Under the pieces are notes generated by a model that saw only the letters and a program-made list of their open reading frames with translations, made no database searches and was not told the DNA's origin. Position numbers and translations under genes: made by a program. Shown here in pieces: positions 8,109 to 16,777 of a DNA stretch of 53,810 bases. The DNA is from Thermohalobaculum sp038524325. GTDB taxonomy: Bacteria > Pseudomonadota > Alphaproteobacteria > Rhodobacterales > Rhodobacteraceae. Each line of letters opens with the position of its first letter. The stretch's first letter is position 1. The stretch lies in the NCBI GenBank assembly GCA_038524325.1, contig JBCBIS010000004.1:1-53810 (forward strand), in the 5' to 3' direction.

Positions 8109-9479
8109 ATGACCGAGAGACGGGACATCGCCATCGTGGTGCTGGCGGCGGGCAAGGGGACGCGGATGCGCTCGGCCCGGGCCAAGGTGCTGCACCAGAT
8201 CGCCGGGCAGCCGATGCTGCACCACGCGCTGCGCGCGGCGCTCAGCCTGTCGCCGGCCCATGTGGCCGTGGTCGTCGGGCATGACGGCGCGGCGGTGGCG
8301 GACTCGGCGCGCGAGGTGGTGCCCGATGCGCTGATCTGCGCGCAGGCGGAGCAGCTGGGCACCGGTCATGCGGTGCGGATGGCCGAGACCGCTCTGGCCG
8401 GGTTCGACGGCCAACTGATCGTGCTCTATGGCGACACGCCCTTTGTGGGCGCCGAGACCCTGGCGCGGCTGGCCGAGGCCCCGGGCGCGCTGACCGCCCT
8501 GGGTTTCGAGACGGGCGATCCCGGGCGCTATGGCCGCTTTCTGCTGGAGGGCGACACGCTCCACGGCATTGTCGAGGCGAAGGACGCGACGCCCGAGCAA
8601 TTGGCCATCACCACCTGCAATTCCGGCGTGATGGCCGGGCCCGCCCGGGCGATGTTCGAGATGCTGGGGCGGGTGACCAACGAAAATGCGCAGGGCGAGT
8701 ATTACCTTACCGATCTCGTGGCGCTGGCCCGCGCCGATGGGCTGCCGACCCGCGCCGTGCTCTGCGACGAGGCCGAGACCCTGGGCATCAACGACCGGGT
8801 GCAACTGGCCGCGGCGGAGGCGAGGTTCCAGGACACTGCCCGGCTGGCGGCCATGCGGGGCGGCGCGACCCTGATCGCGCCTGACAGCGTGCATTTCGCC
8901 TGGGACACGGTGCTTGGCCAGGATGTGGTGGTCGAGCCCCATGTGGTCTTTGGCCCCGGCGTGCGCGTGGCAGACCGGGTCACGATCCGCGCCTTCAGCC
9001 ATATCGAGCGGACGGTTCTGGCCGAGGGATGCGCGGTCGGCCCCTTTGTCCGCCTGCGGGGCGGGGTGCGGCTGGACCCGCGCGTGCAGCTTGGCAATTT
9101 TGTCGAGCTGAAGAACGCGCATATGGCCGAGGGGGCAAAGGCCGCGCATCTGACCTATCTGGGCGATGCCGAGATCGGGGCGGGCACGAATATCGGCGCC
9201 GGCACGATCACCTGCAATTACGATGGCGCGATGAAGCACCGCACCACGATTGGCGAGGATGTCTTCATCGGCACCAATACCGCGCTGGTGGCCCCGGTCA
9301 CCGTGGGTGACGGGGCCTATACCGCGACCGGCACGGTGGTCACGCGGGATGTGCCGGCGGGCGACCTCGCCATCGCCCGGGCGCGGCAGCAGAACAAGAC
9401 GGGCTTTGGCACCAAGCTGCGCGAGCGGCTTGCCGCGCTGAAAGCGGCCCAAAAGGCGTCGAAGAGCGCCGCGGAGTGA
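8109..9479 (+). CDS. glmU: Bifunctional UDP-GlcNAc pyrophosphorylase / GlcN-1-P acetyltransferase
   Basis: GlmU acetylates glucosamine-1-phosphate and then transfers UMP to give UDP-GlcNAc, the precursor of peptidoglycan and lipopolysaccharide. The N-terminal uridylyltransferase signature LAAGKGTRMRSARAKVLH is at residues 12-29. The C-terminal half is the left-handed beta-helix of hexapeptide repeats, including GAGTNIGAGTITCNYDG and VFIGTNTALVAPVTVGDGA. The length of 456 residues is normal. It is 18 bases from glmS on the same strand, so the amidotransferase and this enzyme form a small amino-sugar operon. Confidence 0.97.
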   Translation: MTERRDIAIVVLAAGKGTRMRSARAKVLHQIAGQPMLHHALRAALSLSPAHVAVVVGHDGAAVADSAREVVPDALICAQAEQLGTGHAVRMAETALAGFDGQLIVLYGDTPFVGAETLARLAEAPGALTALGFETGDPGRYGRFLLEGDTLHGIVEAKDATPEQLAITTCNSGVMAGPARAMFEMLGRVTNENAQGEYYLTDLVALARADGLPTRAVLCDEAETLGINDRVQLAAAEARFQDTARLAAMRGGATLIAPDSVHFAWDTVLGQDVVVEPHVVFGPGVRVADRVTIRAFSHIERTVLAEGCAVGPFVRLRGGVRLDPRVQLGNFVELKNAHMAEGAKAAHLTYLGDAEIGAGTNIGAGTITCNYDGAMKHRTTIGEDVFIGTNTALVAPVTVGDGAYTATGTVVTRDVPAGDLAIARARQQNKTGFGTKLRERLAALKAAQKASKSAAE

Positions 9480-9497
9480 GCGGGTAGGAGAAGCAGC

Positions 9498-11321
9498 ATG
9501 TGTGGTATTGTCGGCGTTCTGGGGCAGCTCGAGGCCGCGCCCCGCATTCTGGACGCGCTGAAACGGCTGGAATATCGCGGCTATGACAGCGCCGGGCTGA
9601 CCACGCTGGAGAACGGCGTACCGGTGCGTCGCCGGGCCGTGGGCAAGCTCTCGGAACTGATCAAGCTGGTGGCCGCCGAGCCGGCCCATGGCTCGGCCGG
9701 TATCGGCCATACCCGCTGGGCGACCCATGGCGCGCCGAATGTGCAGAACGCGCACCCCCATGCCGCGGGCCCGGTCCATGTCGTCCATAACGGCATCATC
9801 GAGAATTTCCGCGAGCTGCGCGGCGAGTTGGAGGCCCAAGGCCTCCGCTGCGAGACCGATACTGACACCGAGGTGGTCGCCCAACTGGTCGCCGCCAGGA
9901 TGGATCAGGGCATGAGCCCGTTCGAGGCGGTGCAGGACACGCTGGCCCGCGTCTCGGGCGCCTTCGCTCTGGCCTTTCTGTTCCGCGATCAGCCGGATCT
10001 GATGATCGCCGCGCGCCATGGCTCTCCCCTGGCCATCGGTTGGGGCGAGGATGAGATGTTTGTCGGCTCCGACGCGCTGGCGCTGTCTCCGATGACCTCG
10101 CGGATCACCTATCTGGAGGAGGGCGACCGGGCGATCCTGACCCGTGCGGGCGCGCGGATCTTCGACGCCTCGGGCGCGGAGGTGGAGCGCGATGCCCGCC
10201 AGGTCTCGATCGACAGCGCGCTGACCGAGAAGGGGCCGCACCGGCATTTCATGGCCAAGGAGATCCACGAGCAGCCCCAGGTGCTGAGCATCGTGCTGTC
10301 GCGCTATCTGAGCGCTGACAAGACCCGGGTGATCTCTCCCGCCGAGGAGATCGACTGGACCCGGATCAGCCGGCTGTTCCTGATCGGCTGCGGCACGGCC
10401 AGCTATGCCGGGCATGTGGCGAAATACTGGTTCGAGCAGATCGCGGGCCTGCCGGTCGAAATCGATATCGCCTCGGAGTTCCGCTATCGCGAGCCGCCGA
10501 TGACGGGCGATGAGATGGCGATCCTGCTGAGCCAGTCGGGCGAGACGGCGGACACGCTGGCGGCGCTGCGTTATCTGAAGGGCCGGGCGCGCACGACGGC
10601 GGCGGTGATCAATGTGGTGGAAAGCTCGATCGCCCGCGAAGTGGATGTGGTGCTGCCGATCCTTGCGGGGCCCGAGATCGGCGTCGCCTCGACCAAGGCC
10701 TTTACGGCAAAGTTGATGACCCTGGCCTGCACGGCGCTGGTCGCGGCCCGCCAGCGCGGGCGGATCGATGCGGCGCGCGAGGCGGAGTTGATCGGCCATC
10801 TGCTGGCGCTGCCGAATGCGATGTCGGATGTGTTGGGGCAGGAGCATACGGCGGCGACCACGGCGCAGGACATGGCGCAGGCGCGCGACATCCTCTATCT
10901 CGGCCGTGGCGCCATGTTCCCGATTGCCTTGGAGGGCGCGCTGAAGCTGAAGGAGATCAGCTATATCCATGCCGAGGGCTATGCCAGCGGCGAGTTGAAA
11001 CACGGCCCCATCGCCCTGATCGACGAACGGGTTCCGGTGGTGGTGATGGCGCCCCGCGACGCCTTGTTCGACAAGACCGTCTCGAACATGCAGGAAGTGA
11101 TGGCCCGCGGCGGCAAGGTCGTTTTGATCACCGACCGGGCGGGGGCCGAGGCGGCGGCTTCCGGCACCTGGCGGATCATGACGATGCCCACGGTGGACGC
11201 GTTCGCGGCCCCGATCCTCTATGCCCTGCCGGCGCAGCAGCTGGCCTATTTCGCCGCTTTGGCCAAGGGCACGGATGTCGATCAGCCGCGCAACCTCGCG
11301 AAATCGGTCACCGTCGAATAG
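9498..11321 (+). CDS. glmS: Glutamine-fructose-6-phosphate aminotransferase (isomerising)
   Basis: GlmS makes glucosamine-6-phosphate from fructose-6-phosphate and glutamine, the first step to UDP-GlcNAc. The protein starts MCGIVGVLG with the Cys2 nucleophile of the class II glutaminase domain. The RWATHG and HNGIIENFRELR segments follow. Two SIS sugar-isomerase domains fill the rest (GCGTASYAGHVAKYW near residue 300; SQSGETADTLAALRYLK). The end, DQPRNLAKSVTVE, is the universal GlmS C-terminus. The start is preceded by GGAG. No glmS ribozyme can be placed in the 18-base gap after glmU. Confidence 0.98.
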   Translation: MCGIVGVLGQLEAAPRILDALKRLEYRGYDSAGLTTLENGVPVRRRAVGKLSELIKLVAAEPAHGSAGIGHTRWATHGAPNVQNAHPHAAGPVHVVHNGIIENFRELRGELEAQGLRCETDTDTEVVAQLVAARMDQGMSPFEAVQDTLARVSGAFALAFLFRDQPDLMIAARHGSPLAIGWGEDEMFVGSDALALSPMTSRITYLEEGDRAILTRAGARIFDASGAEVERDARQVSIDSALTEKGPHRHFMAKEIHEQPQVLSIVLSRYLSADKTRVISPAEEIDWTRISRLFLIGCGTASYAGHVAKYWFEQIAGLPVEIDIASEFRYREPPMTGDEMAILLSQSGETADTLAALRYLKGRARTTAAVINVVESSIAREVDVVLPILAGPEIGVASTKAFTAKLMTLACTALVAARQRGRIDAAREAELIGHLLALPNAMSDVLGQEHTAATTAQDMAQARDILYLGRGAMFPIALEGALKLKEISYIHAEGYASGELKHGPIALIDERVPVVVMAPRDALFDKTVSNMQEVMARGGKVVLITDRAGAEAAASGTWRIMTMPTVDAFAAPILYALPAQQLAYFAALAKGTDVDQPRNLAKSVTVE

Positions 11322-11433
11322 GTGCAAAAAAGTGATCCGATGACCCGGGTTGGGACATCTCTAAGTCTCGCGAAAGTTTAAAAGAATCTGTAAGGTCGCG
11401 GCAGGCAGGATCATGGAAAAAGGACACCGCCTG

Positions 11434-11955
11434 ATGAGCAGATATCTTCTTCTGGCTGCGTGCCTGGCCGTGCTGGGCTGCGCCAAACCTCCGAAAAAGG
11501 TCGAGAAACCGACGGATTACACGACGTTCCTCGACTCGAGCTGTTACACGGTCGACCTCTTCGACCGGCATGACATCATCCCGGCCAGCGCCGAGGTGCC
11601 GGTGGCCTTCCGCGGCTATCTGGGCGATTGGGGCAACGGGGCCTGGGACGGGCAGTGGTGCCACGACCTGCGGGTGCTCAGCGTCAGCCCCTCGGGCGAG
11701 GTCGATCTCCTCGATATGCACGCGCCGCGGTATACCAATTCTCCGGCCACGGTGTTCCGGCGCAAGGCGATCATCGATGGCGATGGCAACCTGCGCTTCG
11801 CCTATGACAAGGAGACCCATATCTATCGCCTGGATGGCCGGTTCCTCGTGGGCAAGCGGATCGGCGATCAGGGAGAGTTGGAGATCGCCATGACCCGAAA
11901 GGACGTGGTGCCCCTGCCGGTCGCCCGGCCTGAACGGCTGGCCCTGGGGAACTGA
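11434..11955 (+). CDS. Hypothetical lipoprotein
   Basis: This roughly 173-residue protein is predicted to be lipid-anchored. It starts MSRYLLLAACLAVLGCAKPP, with a lipobox-like LAVLGC and acceptor Cys near residue 16. ATG 11434 was preferred to the in-frame ATG at 11413 because a run AAAAAGGAC lies about nine bases before it, and the longer form would push the signal sequence inward. The mature part is mostly beta-like, with aromatic stretches such as GYLGDWGNGAWDGQWCHDL. No family was recognised. It follows glmS by 112 bases on the same strand and may have its own promoter. Confidence 0.7.
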   Translation: MSRYLLLAACLAVLGCAKPPKKVEKPTDYTTFLDSSCYTVDLFDRHDIIPASAEVPVAFRGYLGDWGNGAWDGQWCHDLRVLSVSPSGEVDLLDMHAPRYTNSPATVFRRKAIIDGDGNLRFAYDKETHIYRLDGRFLVGKRIGDQGELEIAMTRKDVVPLPVARPERLALGN

Positions 11956-12015
11956 TCGCGCTGACCCGCGGAGGGACCCTGCCGGGTTTCGGCCAATGTG
12001 ACTGTGCGAAGCGCC

Positions 12016-13833
12016 TCACCCCGGCTGCGGCGCTTCCTCCGCGGGGGCAGGCTCCTCCGCCACCGGGGCCGGTTCGAAGCTGACGATCAGATCGCCAGCA
12101 CGCGGCTTCGTTCCTTTCACATCGAACAGCACCTCGCCGCGGCGGATGATCGCCGCCGCTTCGGCCTTTCCGTGCCGGCTGGCGAGATGGGCCGCCAGGT
12201 CCGTGCCCCCGGCCAATTCCGCGACCGCGAAATGCCAGCCGCGTTTGATCCGCAGTCCGAGCAGGTCGAGATCGCGGCCCGAGCCGAGCAAGGTGCGCCC
12301 GCCGATGGTGACTGGCAGGTCCGCCTCGCCCTCGCTGCTTTCGTGTCGGCCGACCTGAAAGACCTGCTCGCGGCCCAGCTCCGGCCCGAGATCGGTGCAG
12401 ACCAGGGCGTTGTAATCGTCGTTCTCGGTCATCGCGACCAGCGTGCCATAGCGGGCGAGGTCGATCGCGTGCTCCGCCGCCTCCGACAGCAACTCGCCGT
12501 TGAAACTGGGCCAGCCCTCGGCCCGCGCGGGGCCCAGATGGCGCCAGTTGCGGTCGACCATGACGATGGGAACCCCGCCATCGCGCAGCGCCTTGGTCAG
12601 CGCGATCGAGACCGGATTGGCGCCGAGCACGATCACGCCGGGCGGCTCGGTCGAGGTCAGGCCCAATTGCCGCGCCAGCGGCGCCAGCGAGAAGCCGTGG
12701 ACGACGACCGTCACGGCCACCAGCACGAAGGCGAGCGGCCCCAGCATCGCCCCATCGGCGAAGCCCAGCTCGACCAGCCGCTCGCCGAAGAAGCCCGAGA
12801 TCGCCACCGCGACGACACCGCGCGGCGCGACCCAGGCCACCAGCAGCCGCTCATTCGTCTCGAGCTTGGTGCCGATCAGGGCGGGCAGCACAGCCATCGG
12901 CCGTGCGATCAGCATCACGGCGGCGACGAACAGCCCCGCGCGCCAGTCGAGCGCGGCCAGCGACGCGAAATCCAGGCTGGCGGCCAGGAGCACGAAGACG
13001 CCCGAGACGAGCAGCACCGTCACCTGCTCCTTGAACCGTTTCAACTCTCCCAGTGAAGGCAGGCGCATATTTGCGATGACCACGCCCATCACGGTGACGG
13101 CGAGCAACCCGCTCTCGTGCAGAACCCAATCGGTGGAGGCATATACCGCCAGCACCGAGACGAACAGCACCGGCGCCTTCATGTATTCCGGCACCAGACC
13201 GCGGCGAAACGCCAGGCCGACGCCCCGCCCGGCGGCGAAGCCGACCAGGGTGGCGGTCACGATCCCGATGCTGAGATGCCCGACCGCCTCGACCAGATGA
13301 TCGGCCTGCAGGGCGACGGCCAGCTCGAAGGTGAGCACCGCGAACAGCGCGCCGACCGGATCGTTGATGATCGCCTCCCAGCGCAGGGTCGAACTGACCC
13401 GCGGGGTCAGCCGCGCCTGGCGCAGCAAGGGCATGATCACCGTCGGTCCCGTCACCACCAGAATGCCGCCAAAGATCGCCGCGGTGACCAGGTCGAGCCC
13501 GGCCACCAGATGCCCGGCGGCGGTATTGGCCACCCAGCCCAGCACCGCCCCCCAGGTGCAGAGCCGGCGCACCGGCAGGGCGGCGTCGCGCAATTCGTGA
13601 AAGTTCAGGGTGATCCCGCCCTCGAACAGGATGACCGCGACCGCGATCGCGATGATCGGCCCGAACATGTCGCCAAAGGCCGCGCGCGGGTCGATCAGCC
13701 CCAGGACCGGCCCTGCCATCACCCCGGCCAACAGCATGAAGACGATGGCCGGCAGTCTCAGCTGCACGGCCAGCCATTGCGACCCGACGCCGAGAACGCC
13801 GATCAGCGCAAAAATCAATGTGAGATCGTCCAT
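12016..13833 (-). CDS. CPA1-type cation:proton antiporter with C-terminal RCK-like domain
   Basis: This is a 605-residue inner-membrane Na+(K+)/H+ antiporter. The first 380 residues contain about a dozen hydrophobic segments and the family regions FEGGITLNF and ILVVTGPTVIMPLLRQ. A soluble C-terminal part (from about residue 400) resembles a TrkA-N/RCK nucleotide-binding domain (VIVLGANPVSIALTKAL, then VAMTENDDYNALVC), but GANPVS replaces the usual GxGxxG. Nucleotide binding may therefore be altered. The tail is rich in Ala, Glu and Pro. The gene diverges from the AEC transporter gene across 140 bases. Ion specificity cannot be read from the sequence. Confidence 0.87.
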   Translation of the reverse strand: MDDLTLIFALIGVLGVGSQWLAVQLRLPAIVFMLLAGVMAGPVLGLIDPRAAFGDMFGPIIAIAVAVILFEGGITLNFHELRDAALPVRRLCTWGAVLGWVANTAAGHLVAGLDLVTAAIFGGILVVTGPTVIMPLLRQARLTPRVSSTLRWEAIINDPVGALFAVLTFELAVALQADHLVEAVGHLSIGIVTATLVGFAAGRGVGLAFRRGLVPEYMKAPVLFVSVLAVYASTDWVLHESGLLAVTVMGVVIANMRLPSLGELKRFKEQVTVLLVSGVFVLLAASLDFASLAALDWRAGLFVAAVMLIARPMAVLPALIGTKLETNERLLVAWVAPRGVVAVAISGFFGERLVELGFADGAMLGPLAFVLVAVTVVVHGFSLAPLARQLGLTSTEPPGVIVLGANPVSIALTKALRDGGVPIVMVDRNWRHLGPARAEGWPSFNGELLSEAAEHAIDLARYGTLVAMTENDDYNALVCTDLGPELGREQVFQVGRHESSEGEADLPVTIGGRTLLGSGRDLDLLGLRIKRGWHFAVAELAGGTDLAAHLASRHGKAEAAAIIRRGEVLFDVKGTKPRAGDLIVSFEPAPVAEEPAPAEEAPQPG

Positions 13834-13973
13834 AATTCCCCTCTTCTGCCGCCAGTATTGACCGGCTTGGCGCGACCGGCAAGCGGCAGGGGCCGCTGAC
13901 GTCCCGGCAATGTGGCCCGCCTGACGGCTTTTGCAGGGTTCAGCCGGGTGCGATTCTGCTCTAGACGCGGAGC

Positions 13974-14849
13974 ATGCTGCTCACCGTGCTTGACATCACC
14001 GCTCCGGTCTTTCTGCTCGGCGCTGTGGGGGTCCTCTGGGCCTGGGCGGGGGTGGCGTATGATTTCACCTTCGTCTCGCGGCTGGTGCTGAACATCTCGC
14101 TGCCCTGTCTGGTGTTCTCGACCCTGGCCACGACCCGGCTGTCGCCCGAGGCGATGGCCGAGATGGCGGGAGCCTCGGCGTTGGCGTTCCTGCTGGCAGG
14201 CGGCGCGATGTGGGCGTTGCTTCGGGCGCTGGGCCTGCCGATCCGCACCTGGTGGACCGCCTCGGTCTTCGGCAATACGGGGAATTTCGGGTTGCCGCTT
14301 TGCCTCTTCGCCTTTGGCGAGGAGGGGTTGGCCCTGGCCATGGTGCTGTTCGCCATCGGCGTGGTGTTCCAATTCACCCTGGGCCTCGGGGTCATCGCCG
14401 GGAAGGGGCAGGCGGGGGCGCTGTTGCGCCAGCCCATGGTCTATGCCGCCGCCGCTGGGGTGGTGGTCGCGGCGCTGGACTGGCCACTGCCCGAGGTCGC
14501 GCTGCGCAGCATGGCGCTGGCGGGGCAGATCGCGATCCCGCTGATGCTGATCACGCTGGGCGTCTCGATCGCGCAGTTGGAGACTTCGGCCACGGGGCGG
14601 GCCGGGCTGGTCACCGGGCTCAGGACCGTGACACTGGCGGCATCGGGCGTGGCGGCGGGGTGGGCGCTGGGCCTCGGGCCGGTCGCCTTCGGCGTGCTGG
14701 TGCTGCAATTCCTGACGCCGGCGGCGGTCACGGTTTATATGATGAGCGCGCGCTATGGCACCGAGCCGGGGGCGGTGGCGGGTCTGGTGCTGATCTCCAC
14801 CCTGCTGGCGGTGGCTCTGGTGCCCGCGGTTCTGCCCTTCCTGCTCTGA
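13974..14849 (+). CDS. AEC-family (auxin efflux carrier-like) transporter
   Basis: This 291-residue membrane protein is composed of about ten hydrophobic segments, starting MLLTVLDITAPVFLLGAVGV, as in the bacterial AEC/malonate transporter family. A characteristic FGNTGNFGLPLCLFAFG segment lies near residue 100. A second half with weak internal similarity ends in TLLAVALVPAVLPFLL. Bacterial members export or import carboxylates or other small organics; the substrate here is unknown. It diverges from the CPA1 antiporter and converges on the acyl-CoA synthetase gene. Confidence 0.85.
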   Translation: MLLTVLDITAPVFLLGAVGVLWAWAGVAYDFTFVSRLVLNISLPCLVFSTLATTRLSPEAMAEMAGASALAFLLAGGAMWALLRALGLPIRTWWTASVFGNTGNFGLPLCLFAFGEEGLALAMVLFAIGVVFQFTLGLGVIAGKGQAGALLRQPMVYAAAAGVVVAALDWPLPEVALRSMALAGQIAIPLMLITLGVSIAQLETSATGRAGLVTGLRTVTLAASGVAAGWALGLGPVAFGVLVLQFLTPAAVTVYMMSARYGTEPGAVAGLVLISTLLAVALVPAVLPFLL

Positions 14850-14870
14850 GCGTCCCCCGGCAGGGCCGCG

Positions 14871-16484
14871 TTAGAGCTGGCGCAGGTCCCGGCGCAGGAT
14901 CTTGCCGGTCGCCGTGGTCGGCATCTGCGCGATGAAGGCGATCTCGCGCGGGGCGACATGGGGGCTCAGCCGGGTTTTGACATGGGCGATCAGGGCGGCC
15001 GCCAGCCGGTCCCCCGGCTCCTGCCCCGGGCCTAGGGTGACGAAGGCCTTCACGATCTCGGTCCGCACCGGGTCGGGGACGCCGATCACCGCGGCCATCT
15101 CGACCGCCGGGTGGCCGGTCAGGCAATGCTCGATCTCGGTCGGCCCGATCCGATAGCCCGAGGAGGTGATCACGTCATCGGTGCGGGCATTGAAGAAGAC
15201 ATAGCCTTCGGGATCCATCCACCCCTCGTCCCCGGTCAGCATCCAGTCGCCGGAGAATTTGGCCGCCGTCTTCTCGGGCGCCTGCCAATATTCCAGGAAC
15301 ATCGCGGCATCGCCGCGCCGGATCGCGATTTCCCCGGTCTTGCCGGCGGGCAGCGCGGTGCCGTCGGGCGCGAGGATCGCCACGTCCGAGCCGGGGATCG
15401 CGCGCCCCATCGAGCCCGGTTTCACCGGCATGATCGAGGCGCAATTGCCCAGCACCACATTGCACTCCGTCTGGCCATAGAATTCGTTGATGGTCAGGCC
15501 CAGCGCCTCGCGGCCCCAGGCCAGCATCTCGGCGCCCAGGCTTTCGCCGCCCGAGCCGATCGAGCGCAGCTTCAGATCGAAGCGCGCCGTTTCGGGCACC
15601 TGCCGCATCAGTTTCAGCGCGGTCGGCGGCAGGAAGACGTTGGTCAGCTCATAGCGCTCCAGGATGGCAAACGCTTCCTCCGGGTCGAACCGCTCCATCC
15701 GGTGGCTGAGGAGCGGGACGCCGAACCGCAGCGAGGGCATCGCGATATTGCAGAGCCCGCCCATCCAGGCCCAATCCGCCGGGGTCCACATCGCCGCGCC
15801 GGGTTTTGGGAAGAAGTCATGGACCAGTTGCACGGCGGGGACATGGCCCAGCAGGACCCGATGGGCGTGCAGCGCCCCTTTCGGCGGGCCGGTGGTGCCC
15901 GAGGTGTAGGAGAGGAAGGCAGGCGTCTCGACCGTGGTCTCCGCCGTCTCGAACCTGTCGCTGGCCTGCTCCAGAAGCGGGGTCAGCGCCTCGGCCCGCG
16001 GACCGGCGCCGTCGATGGTTAAGATCCCCTCCAACCCCGGGGCGATCCCCTCCAGCTTGGGCAGATTGGCGAGATCGGTCACCAGCATCCGCGCGCCCGA
16101 ATGCTCGAGGCGATAGGCCAGCCCCTCGGCCCCGAACAGGGTGAACAGCGGCACTGCTATCGCGCCGATCTTATAGGCCGCCAGATGGGTCAACAGCGTC
16201 TCGGGGCATTGCGGCAGCAGCACCGCCACCCTGTCGCCCGCCCCCAGCCCCCGCGCGCTCAAGAGATTGGCGAGCCGGTTGGCCGCGCGGTCCAGGGCAC
16301 CATAGCTCCAATCCTGCAACTGCCCCGCCGCCAGATGGCGCAGCGCCAGCCGCTCCGGACTGTGGCGCGCCCATTTCCCGACCATGTCATCGGCGAGATT
16401 ATAGCGGGGCGGGAGCGTCCAGGCATGGGCGTGGCGGATGGCGTCCCAGGAATGTGCGGCGGTGATCTCGACCATGCGCTGCAT
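14871..16484 (-). CDS. AMP-forming acyl-CoA synthetase
   Basis: This 537-residue enzyme of the ANL superfamily activates a carboxylic acid as acyl-AMP and then acyl-CoA. The ATP-binding loop LSYTSGTTGPPKGALH, the core NEFYGQTECN, the TGDEGWMDPEGYVFFNARTDD hinge region and the catalytic Lys in TATGKILRRDLRQL at the C-terminus are intact. It resembles the acetyl/medium-chain synthetase group more than long-chain FadD. The frame stays open far upstream, but only through a repetitive stretch and the neighbouring gene, so ATG 16484 (MQRMVEITAAHSWD) or ATG 16475 is the likely start. The repeat array directly upstream is described separately. Confidence 0.88.
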   Translation of the reverse strand: MQRMVEITAAHSWDAIRHAHAWTLPPRYNLADDMVGKWARHSPERLALRHLAAGQLQDWSYGALDRAANRLANLLSARGLGAGDRVAVLLPQCPETLLTHLAAYKIGAIAVPLFTLFGAEGLAYRLEHSGARMLVTDLANLPKLEGIAPGLEGILTIDGAGPRAEALTPLLEQASDRFETAETTVETPAFLSYTSGTTGPPKGALHAHRVLLGHVPAVQLVHDFFPKPGAAMWTPADWAWMGGLCNIAMPSLRFGVPLLSHRMERFDPEEAFAILERYELTNVFLPPTALKLMRQVPETARFDLKLRSIGSGGESLGAEMLAWGREALGLTINEFYGQTECNVVLGNCASIMPVKPGSMGRAIPGSDVAILAPDGTALPAGKTGEIAIRRGDAAMFLEYWQAPEKTAAKFSGDWMLTGDEGWMDPEGYVFFNARTDDVITSSGYRIGPTEIEHCLTGHPAVEMAAVIGVPDPVRTEIVKAFVTLGPGQEPGDRLAAALIAHVKTRLSPHVAPREIAFIAQMPTTATGKILRRDLRQL

Positions 16485-16500
16485 ACCGCCTTTGCCGCCC

Positions 16501-16735
16501 GCCCCTGTCAAGCCTGCCCTGACATGCCGGCCCGGGCGATACCGGCCTGAAATGCCTGCCCCCTGACGTGCTTGCCCTGAGATGAGCGCGCCTGACGAGC
16601 CGGCGCTGACCCGCTGCCGCCGGGCACGCCTGCTCCTGACACCCCGCCGCCTAACATGCTCGCCCTGGTTGGCGCGCCCAGACGCGTTCGCCCGGACAAG
16701 CTCGCCTGGACAGGGCCGACCTGCGATGCTTGCGA
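16501..16735 (+). repeat. Degenerate 14-16 nt tandem repeat array
   Basis: The roughly 290-base spacer between the tartrate dehydrogenase-like gene and the acyl-CoA synthetase is filled by about 15 imperfect copies of a 14-16 base unit. On the minus strand it reads roughly GGGCRRGCWTGTCA; on the plus strand it appears as runs of CCTGACATGC, CCTGAAATGC, CCTGACGTGC, CCTGAGATG and similar. Unit length varies, so no single reading frame is kept. No gene is supported here. Confidence 0.65.
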
Positions 16736-16777
16736 CTTGTGGGCCGGGGTGGCCGCGCCTCCGGCGCCGGGGCGGGG

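Noticed and set aside
9480..9497. glmS ribozyme before glmS
   Set aside because: Only 18 bases separate glmU and glmS, far too short for the ribozyme, which is in any case typical of Gram-positive bacteria.
7986..11327. Very long minus-strand open frame running on upstream of gph, opposite glmU and glmS
   Set aside because: Its translation is low-complexity His/Arg/Gly/Asp-rich, typical of the antisense of GC-rich genes, while both plus-strand genes are unmistakable. Only the gph part is real.
16485..16777. Possible CRISPR array
   Set aside because: The units are 14-16 bases, imperfect and without unique spacers of constant length; no cas genes are present.
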